Source: Papaver somniferum
Lineage: Eukaryota; Streptophyta; Magnoliopsida; Ranunculales; Papaveraceae
Assembly: GCF_003573695.1 (NCBI RefSeq)
Contig: NC_039362.1
Location: forward strand, 114,493,120-114,557,119
Length of the DNA stretch: 64,000 nt
Reading direction: 5' to 3'
The notes under the pieces were generated by a model that did not search any database, had not been told where the DNA came from, and saw nothing but the letters and a program-made list of their open reading frames with translations. Made by a program: the position numbers and the translations under genes. Shown piece by piece: positions 22,605 to 34,417 of this stretch (the stretch's first letter is position 1; each line of letters opens with the position of its first letter).

Positions 22605-24433
22605 GATCCACCAAATTTTTGATTGATAATCCTTCTCCACAAAGCATATTTTTCAGCTTCATATCTCCAAATCCATTTTGCATGAAGGGCTTTATTCACC
22701 AACTGCAGCTTTTTAATACCAATTCCCCCTCTACATTTAGGCAAAGTAGCTCTAGACCATGACACCCAACTTCTCTTCTTAGTTGAATTGCTTGAACCCC
22801 AAAGAAAATTTCTCATAATTTTCTCTATTTCTTTTTCATCTTCGTTTTTCTTTTGTTCTTCTCCGAGCGATTCAGAGAGTTTGTGAGAGATCGATTGAGA
22901 GAAGTGTTTGATGAAACGATTAGATGATAGATGTGTTGTTTTGGTGGTGAATCGTGAAGGAGGAGAGTTAGGGGATTGATATAGTTCTGCTCGAGGTGAT
23001 GAAACAGAGAAGTAGAATTAGGGTTTTTGTTAACCGTTTGGAATCCGATTCGAGAAAGGGTTAAGAGGAGTTAGATGGAATTATAAGATGGGCATGTCTG
23101 ATTGAAGATTTTGATTGTTGAATTATCAATTGGAGATTGTTCTGATGAAGAATCACTAAACCAGTTAATTTAGGGTTTCTTTAATTTGGGGTTTCTGTTT
23201 TGATTGATTTCTTTGTGAAATTGAATTTGGTTTGGTAGTCTATTTCTTGGGTTTGTTGTTAATTAGGGTAGAAAGTATTGTATCAGGTTTAATTTTGGGT
23301 TCTTTAGGAATTTGAGTTATGGGTTAGGGTTTCTGAGGAAACCAGTGTTGGTGTTGAAGATTATTGAGTATGGTTGAGATACAGGGGATATGAAGCTACA
23401 AGTATAATGAAGTAGTGGATTGGCAGTGTAACTGTATTGAAGATTTAGGCTATGGAATAAACTGGAGATGAGTTTGTCTGTGTATTCGTGAGTGTAGGTG
23501 TTTCTGTTGCTGCTTAGGTGCTTGAGTTGAAGATTAGATGAGTAAATATCTTTTATATGATGAAGCTGGTGTTAACTGAATCTGGTGATGGTTCTAGTGT
23601 TCTAATTATAAGATTAGTGGTGATGCAACTGAATGAGTGTTACTTGAGATGGAGTGCGGAAGGTCTAGCTATGAGAATGATTACAGGTGCAAGGGAAGTG
23701 AAATTGCATAATTGAAATGGAAGTGAATGGTTTTGTGCTACTGAAATCACAGGGAAGGTCTCTAGAGGAATATAATTGGTGGTGATAACTTTATAGGGTG
23801 AATGGAGCTGTAATGGGTGTTGCACGGTGTTGGAGTTGTAACTGTAGTATGAAGTAACAATAGCAGTGGTGGGGGAGATGGTGGAACTGAACTAAAAAGG
23901 GATTGATGTTGAACTGGTTATAAAGAAGATGAGGATTGTTTAGTTTGTACGTGAAATCGAGAAGTTATAGTGGGAGGTTACCTTGAGTACAATGGAGATC
24001 AGTGATGAAGACATAGGTTATAGTCACTGTGGTGGTGTTTGGTGAAGCTGATAGACTTTGTATAAGGGGAACTGGTGTTACATGATTGTTGAAATGTTGT
24101 TATAGAAGGGATGAGTATTGCAGGTGATGATGGAGTTGGCTGTGTATTGAGTTTGCAAGTGTTGTGTATAGGAATTAGAGTTAGAGATGGAAATACAGTG
24201 ATTGAATTGAATCAACGAAGAGATGTTTTAACTGTGTGTTTTTGTAAGTAGATTTAAGAATGCATTTTGGTTTATGTCTTAGCAGGTTTGTGTTGCACAA
24301 TGATTGTGCATTTGTGTTCTTGGCTTGAGCAATGGCTCTGGCTTGTGCTAAGGCTTTGGCCTTGTGTTGTAGGCCTATTAGTCAGCCAAGTCAGCTCAGC
24401 CGACTTAGAGTATCTGAGTGAGCTAACTCAGTG
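22605..24433. repeat. 1,839-bp tandem duplication, copy 2
   Basis: Near-identical to 20766-22604; only a few substitutions were seen (for example 20919-ish GGTAAAG versus GGCAAAG, TAGACGATAG versus TAGATGATAG). The LINE piece at 22605-22820 is a second copy of the start of the zf-RVT fragment (MRNFLWGSSNSTK). The duplication is therefore younger than the LINE insertion. Confidence 0.95.
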
Positions 24434-26110
24434 ATCAGACTTGACCAGACCTGACTCAGTGAACCTTGACTGAGTTGAATCCCTTGACTACCTTGACTGT
24501 TGACCAGACTTTGACTCTTTTAACTTGGATCAGTTAACTTACTTGACCTTTGACTCTGGAATTGACCTTTAATTGAGGTTGGCCGTCAGTTGACCCAGTT
24601 GGACCAGGCCTTAGATTAATGGGCCGGGTTAGTGGACTTGGACTTAGTCCTAGCTTTCCTAGTTTGATACTTTGGACCCTTTATGGTCCGAACTAGCCTT
24701 TGGTTCCATCTACAAAGTGGAAGATATTCATAAGACATATCTAATGGACTATAGAACCAATCTAATTGGATTAGTAAACCTTTGTATGCTGAAGATAGAT
24801 AATGAAAATGTGTGGAACCATAGATGGGCTTAAAACCATTAGATAGTTCACTTAGCCCATAATTAGAGAATTGTATGAAATCATTTTATGAACCTTGTAT
24901 GAGCCTTTTGGCTAAACTCTTTGAGTGATTGTGTGATTAACAGTTAGTCTGTATTAACAACGATCGATTCAAAGGATGAACCAGCGGATTGAGGAATTCA
25001 ATGTAGGAGTAGCTTGTCATTAAATCAGGTGGGAACTATGTAACCTTCTTGTAATTATTAAGCTTTCTTTTATCTGCGAGCATGATGAGTCTTTATTATT
25101 TGAGTGCATGATAGTGTATACTGTGATATTCTATTTTCTGTATCTTGAGTATGACGTGTATGTTTCATCTATATGTACGGTGTTGCTATGACGTGTTGTG
25201 TTAATATGAATTGTGAGATTTCTCTGCGAGGAGTGTCTGTTTTCCCCACGGCTCTTAGCTAAGTTAAGTAAGGCGTTAATTCATCCTTAGACAATATCAT
25301 TTAGTAGGGCGGTAATTCATCCGTTTAAATATTATTATAACTATTTCATTAATAGGGCGGTAATTCATCCGTTATAATATTACGCTTATTAATATAATAG
25401 GGCGGCAACTCATCCATTTGAATATTACAGTAGTAGGGCGGTAATTCATCCGTTATGATATTATATATACTACTTTTTTTTAGGGAAATCACTCGTGTGC
25501 ATATTATACTTGTTTGTCTAACTTTCTGATCTTGATGGTAATATTCTGAATCGTGGTTTGTATGGGCACTCTGTGTGGACGATGTTATTATTATTGATTA
25601 GGGTTGTTCTTGCATCGTCTTATCCAATGAGTTTGGCGAGGTTAGAATAACACTTGCTTCTCGATGCATAAGTTTTTGAATGTTTTAATTCGTTATCGTT
25701 CTTTAAATTAGTGTTATTATTTTAGAACTGTAAAGTATGTTAGTTATTACTTGAGAGTTATATGTTTCCTTTGGGCACCCCTTTGGGATGATGTGCTCAC
25801 TTGTTCCCACTTCAGTTTTCAGTAATCAGAAGAAATGGAGCGTGCAAAGATATCCGTTTTCGTAGCTTAGGGCTCTACCGATTAGTGTTGTCGTGTATCT
25901 TTATTATATGTATTCTTTCTTTATTCTGTAAAACAATACATTTATATAATATATAACATGAGAGACTTTCAAACAGACTGTATCAGAGAGTTTGGGTTTG
26001 TTTGTTAGTACTTTATGTGAATATGGTTCTTAAGATCGATAATCTGGAGTTAATGCTTCAACAAGGTTGTAATCTTATAGCTAAGCAGGTTTAGTATATG
26101 GGGCGTCACA
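24434..26110 (+). other. Right part of G
   Basis: Non-coding LTR-like sequence. Includes a TGACC/TTGACT-rich stretch (24440-24620) and GGGCACCCCTTTGGGATGAT (about 25780), which resembles the 3' part of chromovirus LTRs. No frames. Confidence 0.45.
25265..25465. repeat. Short tandem array in G, unit about 40-65 bp
   Basis: TAGGGCGGTAATTCATCCG occurs near 25315, 25352, 25398 (as GGGCGGCAACTCATCC) and 25434, with a first degenerate copy AGGCGTTAATTCATCC near 25270. Spacers are AT-rich with TAATATTA-type sequence. Confidence 0.8.
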
Positions 26111-26411
26111 TCGGGAAATTCATGCTACTCAGATGCGAGCGAACATTAATTGTCATGTCATGTCAACATTAAGAGTTCGGCTGGGGAACATGGCGTAGAA
26201 TAAGTAGTCAACAGACCATGCCTTAGTGAGTAATGCGGGCAGGATATAAAATTTATAGAATATTTGGGATTGTTGCTGCACGCACCATTCTGGATAAATT
26301 TTATATATAAATATACTGAATTGCTCAATACATATGTGAGTAAAGAGGCCTAGGCACTCATTAGATACAGGGTCTTACAATTTAGCCCTGAACTAAAAAC
26401 CACCATCACCA
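26111..26411 (-). repeat. C 3' LTR, piece 3 (LTR start)
   Basis: Colinear with 37384-37718 and ending at TGGTGATGGTGG on the minus strand (TGTTGATGG in the 5' copy). Directly preceded, in element orientation, by the polypurine tract at 26412-26428. Confidence 0.8.
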
Positions 26412-26635
26412 TTAAGTCCCCTGCTTAGTACGTAACAGTGACATTGTTGCGGGGTAAGCACTAGATGGTGATAGTCAAGAAAATTCATGAGAAAAGTTTG
26501 ACACGCGTTATCAGGATAGAGGTCGGCTCGGTCTTTGAGCAAGACACGTTTGATGAAGTATCAAGGCGCGCAGTGATCGTCCTCCTAGCATACGCCAATT
26601 ATCTCTAGGTAGATAAGCATCTAATCAGTTGATAT

Positions 26636-29600
26636 CTGATAGGTGTGATAAACACCTAGATTTATATCAATGTTTATGCTTTCTAAGCGAGTTTTCTTGT
26701 AAATTATGTATCTTATGTTTCGTTTTGAGTTACTAGGTGCTTTGGAGTCATACGACGCAAAAGAAGGAGAAACCAGCCAGTTTGAGCAAGAAGGGCCATT
26801 TGGTCATTTCGCATGATATTGATACCTGGAGCCCAGTCAAGGATAAAGAACAACCAGTCGAGTCTCACTAAAAGCACCCATGGGTGTTAATAGTTGTCCC
26901 AGACTATTAGACCTAACTAGGTCGAATTGGTCTTGTTGTTTCAGACAACACAACCCCTTTTCTATTCAAATTCAGACAGCTGCAGAGGAGATTTATATTG
27001 GAGAATCAGTGAGAAGATTAAATGAAGAGAAAAAAGATGCGAATAAATTCTGTTGCTGCCATGGATCGAAGAAGAAATGAAGAATTAATGAACTCAAGGG
27101 TTTGTGTCAATAAAAGTTAAGGTTTTTAACAGAGAGAATCGAAGGTTTACTGTGTCGATTTGATGAATCAGAGGATAGCAATGGAGATTTGAGTTCTGAT
27201 GTGAATTAAAGAGATGGGTTTACAGTGGATGTGTAATTGGTTCAGTTTAGGGTTCACTGGTTGAATGTGATGGATCTGTTGTGATGATTTTCAAGGGTTT
27301 CGAAAGTTTTTTGTGTTGAGCAGAAGAAATGGGTTTTTCTGGTGGTGTGTTCATATGATGTTAATCTGTGAGATCTAAAAGATGGGTTTGATGACCGTTG
27401 GGAATTGAAGACTTTTGTTGTTGTTGATTTACAGGGAGAGACTGGAAGAAATATGTTATTGATGATGAATTTGAGAGATTGAAGCTGAGATAGTGATTCG
27501 ATGTTGCAGCCATGGAAGAGTGAACCAGGGTTTGATGGCAGGTAGAAGAATGGTTATCTGTTGGTATCCTTGAGAAACTGCAGATGAAGAATTGAGGGAA
27601 TTGCAGGAGCATTTGTTGTGGTCAAGCTGCTGGTGGTGCTGGAAGCTGAATGAATTGCAATTGTTGCAGAAGTTACAAGGAAGAAGTTGATTATGCCGTG
27701 GCTAGTGATTGTGTTGCCGCACTTGGTGAGATACAAAGAATGAATTCTTGATGCTGAGACAATGGAGTTGTTGTTGCTGCTGCAATATGATGACTGTCAT
27801 GGATATGTGGTGTTGGTGAATGCGGGTGCGGAGATGGTTCCGATGGGTTTTGTTATGAATGGAATGAGAAATGTCGCAGAATGAAGAGATGGAGCTGCAG
27901 AGAATGTGATGTGAATTGTGGCTGTGTAGGTCAGCAGGACTGAATAATGAAAATAAAGCTAATGCAAGAGCAGAATGCATTACAGGGAAGTGATAAAGAA
28001 GTGAAGCAAACTGAAGTTGGAGTTGCAGGGACGGTGTTGCTTTCCAAGGAGTCTGTGTGAACATTTGGAGCTGGAAATGAATTAATGATTAACTAGATGA
28101 ATGTTAGGACATATTGTGCAGGGGAGAAGGTATAAGAAGGCTGGGAGTTTAACAACAACATCATGTCTCAGTAACAGCAAAATGCACAAAGTGCCTGAAT
28201 AAAATCCAGTTCTGTAGATATGATGCGAAAACACAGTGAGAATGGTAAGATGGTGGTACTAGTTCCGGTTGATGGATTCTGGAACTTGAAGCATGAATCT
28301 TAAAGTTTCACTGAATCATAAAGGGAGAGCGTGTTGGATGCAAGAGTTGGCCGCGGGATATATGAGTTTGGAGTCGCGCTTTTGAGTGTGTTTCCGCAAG
28401 AATAGGGAATTAGTTTAAATGATTCTTCTTGTGAATGTTTGAACTGCAGAGAAGTAAAGGTGAGCTGCTAGGAGTATGCACTTGCTGGTGACAGTTTCTG
28501 ATGACAAAGGCGGCCAAAGTCAATTTTCCGATGACCAGATTCCGACGACAGTGACCGGATTCCGGTGATGACGTCAGCACTTCGGCGACCCAGTTTTGGA
28601 CCCAAAATTTCCAGAAGAGATGTTTTAACACATGGGCTTGGTGGACCAATTGGAGATGGGTTTTGAGAAGACTTGACCTACTTTTGGAAAAAGTATCCTT
28701 TTGGGGAATTGGATAAGCATATAAATAGAAAAGTCTTTCTGTAAACCTAGATATATCTCCATTAGGGAGACTTCTACTTGTTTTCTAGGGTTTCATATGA
28801 TAGTTCTTCTTTGATTTCTATGATGATTTCCAAAAACACAAGTAACTAAGTTTTATTATTGGTTAAAGATGTAGTTGGATTTTGCAACCAAGTTATTGAT
28901 TTTATGAATTAGTTTTCTCTCAATATTATCGTTTGATTTCTACTGCGTATAATAATTGCATGATTGATGTATTGCAATATGATTGAATGTTTGTTTATTT
29001 AAGTCTAGAATTGATTGAACTCACATCCATATCTATAGCTAATTTAGGGTTCATCATCGAGCGATAACCTTGAATATGAGTAACATGATATGATTGCGGT
29101 TTGTAGTGATATACTCTTGTAATCATATGTAGAAATTGACCTTTGTCCGAACTGGCATGCGCAATGTATGACAATTGCATTGATTAGCCCATTTCTTAAA
29201 CTTAATGCTCCTAGAAATTGAACTTAATTAGCGCAAGGCGTTAGGTTATTCTGTAGGTAGAATTCACACTCGCAGCTCTAATGTGTTTGTTGGTGAACTT
29301 AGGAAATTGACGGAGTATTCTTGCAATAAGGTATTCTAGGGATTTTGATGATAGCGAGATTAAATACGAATTCTAATCATACATTAAATACTTGTTTACA
29401 ATTGAAGATGAAACCTTTACCCAATATTTCACATCCTTGATTTGCGTGTTTACTTTTCATTGTTTTGCTTTTATTTTATTGTAGTTTATATAAAAATCAT
29501 AAAACCCCCCATTGCTTTATATAGGAAACCGAAACATCTTGACAACCCAAGACCTCTCTGTGGGAACGATCCTTTCTTTCCCTTCCTTCATTATATATTT

Positions 29601-29648
29601 TGAGTAGTAAGAAAGTGTAATTATTTTTGACGCCTACGACAGCGATCA
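26636..29648 (+). mobile_element. Element L: solo LTR, Athila-like (3,013 bp)
   Basis: TGATAGGTGTGATAAACACC at the left end and CAGCGATCA at the right end, with ATATC duplicated at 26631-26635 and 29649-29653. No gag or pol. TATAAATAG at 28720-28728 on the + strand and the terminal CTGTGGGAACGATCC (about 29560) are typical of Athila-type LTRs. Inserted into the 3' region of C, between polypurine tract and antisense ORF. The frames within it (for example minus 27361-28649) are Ser/His/Gln-rich antisense shadows of G-rich LTR sequence and are not annotated. Confidence 0.78.
28720..28728 (+). promoter_or_regulatory. TATA box of solo LTR L
   Basis: TATAAATAG, about 0.9 kb before the LTR end, supporting + orientation. 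Confidence 0.5.
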
Positions 29649-29887
29649 ATATCCTGCATCTAAATCCTTCATACACGACAGATAGAGAGTCCTTTCCCTT
29701 CTCGGATCTTTTCAATTTGCGGAATATAAACGAAAGCACTTGAGCGTTTCTTTTCATACCGATCCTCTCAGAGTTGCACTTTTCTTCTTTCAGGTACGTG
29801 GTTCGTATTCTCTTGTAGAGTTTACTATTTATTTTTTTAGATTATTCATCGTCAGTTGTCGACATAACCGTAACGCTTTTCTACAGT

Positions 29888-30582
29888 GTATGATGGAAAC
29901 TCCTGGTGATGATTATTCCTCTAACTCCCCAGAGAAGGATTTTGGAGTTAAGAATCCCAGGATAACCGCATTCAAAGAGGTGTTGGCTAAGATAGATTGT
30001 TTGTTTCGTGAAGCTGGTCAGGCTATACAGGGTATGTTCCTCGTGCATCTGAGAATCGCTTGAGAGCGTGTCCAAACTTTTCTTGCTTTGGTTAGCATGG
30101 AGGAAAAGTGGAGGCACGATGAAGCATCTCATCCAGCAAGCGCCAGGGCTGAAAGATTTGTGGCTCGGCTAAAGCGACGAATGATTGAGCATGAACGGCC
30201 TCCAAGTGAAAATAAACATGATTACCCTATTCATAATGGCGTCATAATCCTCGACTCTGATATGGACGAGGAGGAGTATCCTCAAAAGACTGCTGGAAAG
30301 ATTTCTGAACAAGATGAAGCAGCTCCCGAAGAGGATGTTGAAGCGGCTTCCAAGGAATGGGTTGAAGCAGCTTCTGAAAGGGAGATTGAGGCGGCTTATG
30401 GAGAGGATGTTGAGGCGGATTCTGAAAGGGAGGTTGAGGCGGCTTCTGGGGAGGATGTTGAGGCGGCTTCTAGAGAGGATGTTGAGGCGGCTTCCAAAGA
30501 GGTCTCCACCGAATGCGCCACTAATCCCGGTGTTGATGCAGACAATTGGATTTTCCACTTTATGATTTTATTTTGTAGATAA
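29888..30582 (+). CDS. Antisense ORF of element C, acidic repeat protein
   Basis: Lies on the strand opposite to C, between its integrase tail and 3' LTR, as in A. The first part (ATG 29888 to about 30031) reads NSPEKDFGVKNPRITAFKEV and AKIDCLFREAGQAIQ. A GTATGT at about 30032 and TTGGTTAG at about 30095 could bound an intron of about 65 bases, though the phase does not join cleanly. The second part (to 30582) starts MEEKWRHDEASHPASARAER, then becomes very acidic, with repeated VEAAS-[G/R/K]-ED units (residues about 80-140 of that frame). No known catalytic motif. Related acidic repeats occur in antisense orientation in F. Confidence 0.5.
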
Positions 30583-31670
30583 GTATCTTCGTAGCTAGCA
30601 GATGCTTCTCTGATATTTTGTAGTTTTTTTGCTTTATGTGGCTGGAGCTTGGACTTCATCAAATAATAGTTCTTTATTCATGCTGCTTTCATGATGTTAT
30701 ATTTCCAGTTGAATGAGTGAATGAAAACTCCCGATAAGAAATCCAAATTCTTGGAAAGATCGCAATGTCTTGAAATTTTGGATGTAGCACTCTTCTGTAG
30801 AGTTACAGTAGAATCCCCGCACGAGATATTCATTCTCCGGGTGTCATAATTAGTACCCTGATTTTGCAATCTGAGCTCTTCCCATTCTAATGAGGTGATG
30901 TAGCAGACGGGAAGATGGCGCATAAGTGGCGATGTGCTTTTTTATGTGAATGGTTATCATTTCCACATGTAACCCTAATAACAACAACTCAAAGCAGGGG
31001 AAACAATAATGATGATCGAGGATTCAGTCGCGAACCTTTGACTTCCCATTCGCCGCGGTTGTTAGGTAAATAGGCTTTATCTCTGATTGATGGCGCGCGT
31101 AATGTGATTTGACGCGCCGTTTCTGAAGAAGTAGTTGCAATCTGGGAGTACCCCGTGTGCTAACTTCAGATTCACTGCTTTTTGGTTCCGTGAAGGGATT
31201 TCCAGAATTCGAAGATTGCAGACGACGAAACTTCTTCCAGGGATCTTTTGCAAGGAGAGGTGGCGGTTGAGAGACTATCTCGTCACTGAAGCAGGCTGCT
31301 CTTCGGGATATGAAATGACCTTTCTCTGAGAAGGGCATGCAAGATAATTTCCATGGAATATATTGTTCTTCCTCTTTCCTTTGCATATTCCCCTCTTAGT
31401 TATTTTTGACAGGAGACACGTTCGATTTTCTGGTTTCAGACTAGTAGGTAATTGTTCTGTGACGATTTTGAGTTTACTTGAGATTTTGTTCTGAAATGAC
31501 TCAGGAGTAATTTTTCAAAAGGAAATGATGCTTCGATGAACTAATAAATTGAAATCCTAATTATGAATGCCAGCAGGGCAATCATTTTGGAGGAATTACA
31601 AATATTGCATGAAAAATGAAACTGCTAGAGGAAATATTAAAAGGGGCGTTGGAGGAAAGGCGTCATAATC
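30583..31670. other. C region between antisense ORF and integrase tail
   Basis: No reading frame I trust. The 120-aa minus frame at 31024-31386 has no recognisable domain and sits in the untranslated interval expected between pol and antisense ORF. Confidence 0.4.
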
Positions 31671-31980
31671 TTAGGTATTGAAAGGTTTGAGCCACCGGGC
31701 GTGCATTACTATACCTTCTAAATTATCAATGTTGATGAGTTTGCAGTATCTTCCCATGATAACTTCTGCGACTAGGTACGGCTCGTATTTTCCTTCTGCG
31801 GAATCTGGCGAAGTGGGTTGAGAAGCAATCCTCACTACTATATCCCCAACTTGAAATGGATTTGGGCGTTGAGCCGCTACTTGATTCTTAGGTTCCTTAT
31901 CTTTGACTGAGACAACTTCTAAACTCTTGATAAAAAATTTGAAAGGACCAACATCCCATTCGCATCTCCTAGTGACAGAT
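31671..31980 (-). pseudogene. Integrase C-terminal tail of element C
   Basis: Minus-strand frame ending in TAA at 31671. Contains NPFQVGDIVVRIASQPTSPD, then GKYEPYLVAEVIMGRYCKL and ARWLKPFN. This is the C-terminal SH3-like DNA-binding tail of Ty3/gypsy integrase (FxxGDxVxR ... GKxxPxW.GP ... LKxF), here with YEPYLV at the usual W-GP site. The catalytic core and zinc finger are absent, so the element keeps only the end of pol. It shows that the ancestor had a complete pol and that RT to IN core were deleted. Confidence 0.75.
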
Positions 31981-32003
31981 GGGTTGATAATCAGATCGAG
32001 TCC

Positions 32004-32615
32004 TCAAGCTTTGACGGAAGGAGGAGTGACTGGTTGCAAAAAGGGTTGTTCAATAAGACTTACTTGTGTCCGGAATCTGTGAATAAATGTTGATGCGCCC
32101 TCCCCAGGAAGTTGTGTCACATTCGCGAGTTGTTGATACGACAACAAATAATCTTCAGGATTGGATGGCTTGTTGGAGACCCTTTCAGTTATAGACACTA
32201 GCAAAGGACATACTCCTAGATTCGCATTGTTGTCTTGTATCCATGAATGCCCCAGGACTATCTCATAATTTGGGTACTCTTTAACTATATGAAATTTGGC
32301 GTGTGTTAGAGCATCTCCCACCTTGATTTCGAGATTAATGTACCCGTAAGCGTCTCTGGATTCTCCTTATGAGTTTTTGATTATGGTTGGGTAGTGAACA
32401 ACTTCCTGCTTTGAAATCTTTGCATCTCTCAGAGTCTTGATGGTGACAATGTTGTAGTCAGAGGCCGTGTCAATCAGTGTGCTGTCAAACTCGACATCTT
32501 TCAAGTGGGCGGTGGTTAGGAGTCCCCGGTTGCATCTTTTAGTCGTAATTTCCAAGAGAGATTGGGGTTTAGGAGCGGTTTCCCTTGTTGGAAAAGGCCG
32601 CTTGCCTGACACGTT
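32004..32615 (-). pseudogene. Protease and post-protease tail of element C
   Basis: Two minus frames. 32612-32367 has RGLLTTAHLKDVEF and the active site LIDTASDYN (D-T-A instead of D-T-G, possibly still tolerated), followed by VVHYPTIIKNS. The next (32321-32004) has AKFHIVKEYPNYEIVLGHSW, the C-terminal protease motif (usual LLGRPWIH), and then the family-specific tail PSNPEDYL and TFIHRFRTQ. An in-frame stop at about 32367 and a frame change separate them. Confidence 0.75.
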
Positions 32616-34352
32616 GAGGGATGCAAATATGCTTGATGCCGCGCCTTGGAGAAATACAGGATCTCACATAAATGCTTCATCATAGACTGTACGGTTTTGT
32701 GGACGGAGTCCCCAGAAATCATGCAGCTCCTGACAGGAAGGGGATATCTATGAACTCCTTCAGTTCCTAATTGAATTTCTCCTGCATCTACCTTCTGTTT
32801 GAAAATGCGCTTCAATTCGTTGCAGTCATTTGTTGGGTGATTGACGAACCTATAGTAATGGAAATATTTGGGGTCCGCCATTTCCTTTTCAGTTGGTGGA
32901 CGTCTGAGAGGAGGTAGCTTGATAGCATCATCTTGAAACCATGTTTCTAGGAGTTTGATTACTTCTTCAATCATAAACGAGAAGTTTAGAGCAGCCTCTC
33001 CAGTTTCTTGTTATTTTCCAGGTGTCTTAGTCACATCCTTCCGGGGTTGAGTTGTCTACTGCACTGGTGCCAAACGCTTGGGTTGTTCTTCTGCAGCTAG
33101 AGATTTTCTTTTTCCTTTTTCACTCACCACGCTTACAGAGGGTTGAGTGTTGTATTGTTTGTTGATGAGACGTCTGTTCCCTCGAGTCTCTCGTGCATCT
33201 TCATTCCTGGCGGGCCTGGTCCTTTTTAGCAAGGCTGGTGCTATTGTGGCCGACCGCTTGGCAGCTTCATGAAGTTCAGAGAATGTATCGAAGCGCAGGT
33301 TCTCCAGTAGAGCGCGATAGACGGTTACCATGCCATTAATGCACAACTCCACCTATTGATGTTCGGTCACATTTGGATCATGGCAATCTAGCGCCTGAGT
33401 TTTGAATCTCTTGAGATAATCATTTGGATGTTCATTGTTTCGCTGAAATATTCTCCCCAAGTCTGATAAAGTGATTTTCTCAGAACAAAGAAATATTTCT
33501 TATAGAAAGCGGTAACCATCTCACACCAATTGTCTATGCTTTTTGGTGCAATGTTGTTGTACCAGGTATAAGCTCTTCCAGTGAGTGATTTTGAGAATTC
33601 TTTCAGGCGGAGGACGTGGTTGTATTCATGATCCCCTAGTGATTACAAAAAACGAGAGATGTATTCACGAGCGTTACCATGACCGTCATAAAGGGAGAAC
33701 TTGGGAGAGGAATATCCTCTTGGAAGAGGAACTCTTTGCACATCGGGAGGATAAGGAGGATGGTGCTGATGAATGGTGTATGGATTTTCCTTGGATCAAT
33801 TCTGGAGAAGTCGTTCCAGGTCCTCACGTGTGATAAAATTGGATTGTTGGTTCCTTTCTGATGGTCGTTCAGGAGCTACTCGAGCTTCTTCATCATAAAG
33901 ACACGTCTTGTTGAAGTACTTTTACCAGGAGTCATGAAAGTGTTCCTTGTCTTCTCCATTTGGGGTTGTATCCATGTCCTTATGAGCTTTGGCAAGAACT
34001 TCCTGTCTCTCCATTAAATCGATATGGTAACGGAAGGTTGGTTTCCTCTAGCTCCTCCGGTCTCCAGTCCTGACGAAGAAGTGGTAGCATCTTTGGTGAC
34101 GATTGGAGGTGTCATGCTCGAAGAAATATTAGGAGTAGCAGCGGCTCTGGCTCTGGTGATAGGAGGCGTCACGCCATAGGGGATGCTTCCGGCTCTGCTG
34201 GTGTTGGTGCTAGAGGATGTAACACCATGAGATGTGTTGACTGTGCTGGCAGGCGGTATATTGGTGCCGACAGCAGGGATATTGACGCCAAGAGTGTTGT
34301 CAGCTCCAGTAGCATCAGGATTAGTTACTGATCCAGGCCTAAGATCCACCAT
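32516..34352 (-). pseudogene. gag of element C (broken)
   Basis: Starts at 34352, 656 bases after the primer site because a MITE is inserted between (34418-34989). The head is Ser/Thr/Ala-rich (to 34014). The capsid-like core follows in other frames: LRLKEFSKSLTGRAYTWYN (about 33575-33615) and NEHPNDYLKRFKTQALDC (about 33385-33440), ended by a TAG just before VELCINGM. Then ELHEAAKRSATIAP, a basic stretch (33056-33352), and a zinc-finger-like HYYRFVNHPTNDCNELKRIF (about 32850). These are standard Tat-type gag landmarks. At least three frame changes and one stop. Confidence 0.75.
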
Positions 34353-34417
34353 CTTGAATTCAGGAAAATTGATATAAAACTGAAAATTGATCTTGCAACC
34401 GAGAGATTAATCTCCAC

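Larger units (their letters stand above)
19346..26110 (+). mobile_element. Element G: solo-LTR-like insertion with LINE and internal duplication
   Basis: Begins TGTAAGGACCC and ends GGGGCGTCACA, flanked by TCGGG (19341-19345 and 26111-26115); C LTR sequence continues on both sides. No gag, pol, primer site or second LTR was found. After removing the LINE (about 1.27 kb) and one copy of the 1,839-bp duplication, about 3.7 kb remains, a plausible long LTR. The TGTAA start and GGGGCGTCACA end resemble chromovirus (Tekay-type) LTRs, from memory. Orientation is probable, not proven. Confidence 0.7.

Noticed and set aside
25265..25465. Regularly spaced short repeats resembling a CRISPR array
   Set aside because: Units are degenerate with AT-rich, related spacers, in plant LTR sequence; no cas genes.
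27361..28649. Series of Ser/His/Gln-rich minus-strand frames
   Set aside because: They lie inside solo LTR L, have no domain and reflect codon bias of a G/A-rich + strand.
30169..30662. Frames overlapping the C antisense ORF in other phases (Arg/Leu-rich and Ser/Ala-rich)
   Set aside because: Shadows of the acidic EAAS codon repeat; the acidic frame is the one with a normal start and varied N-terminal part.
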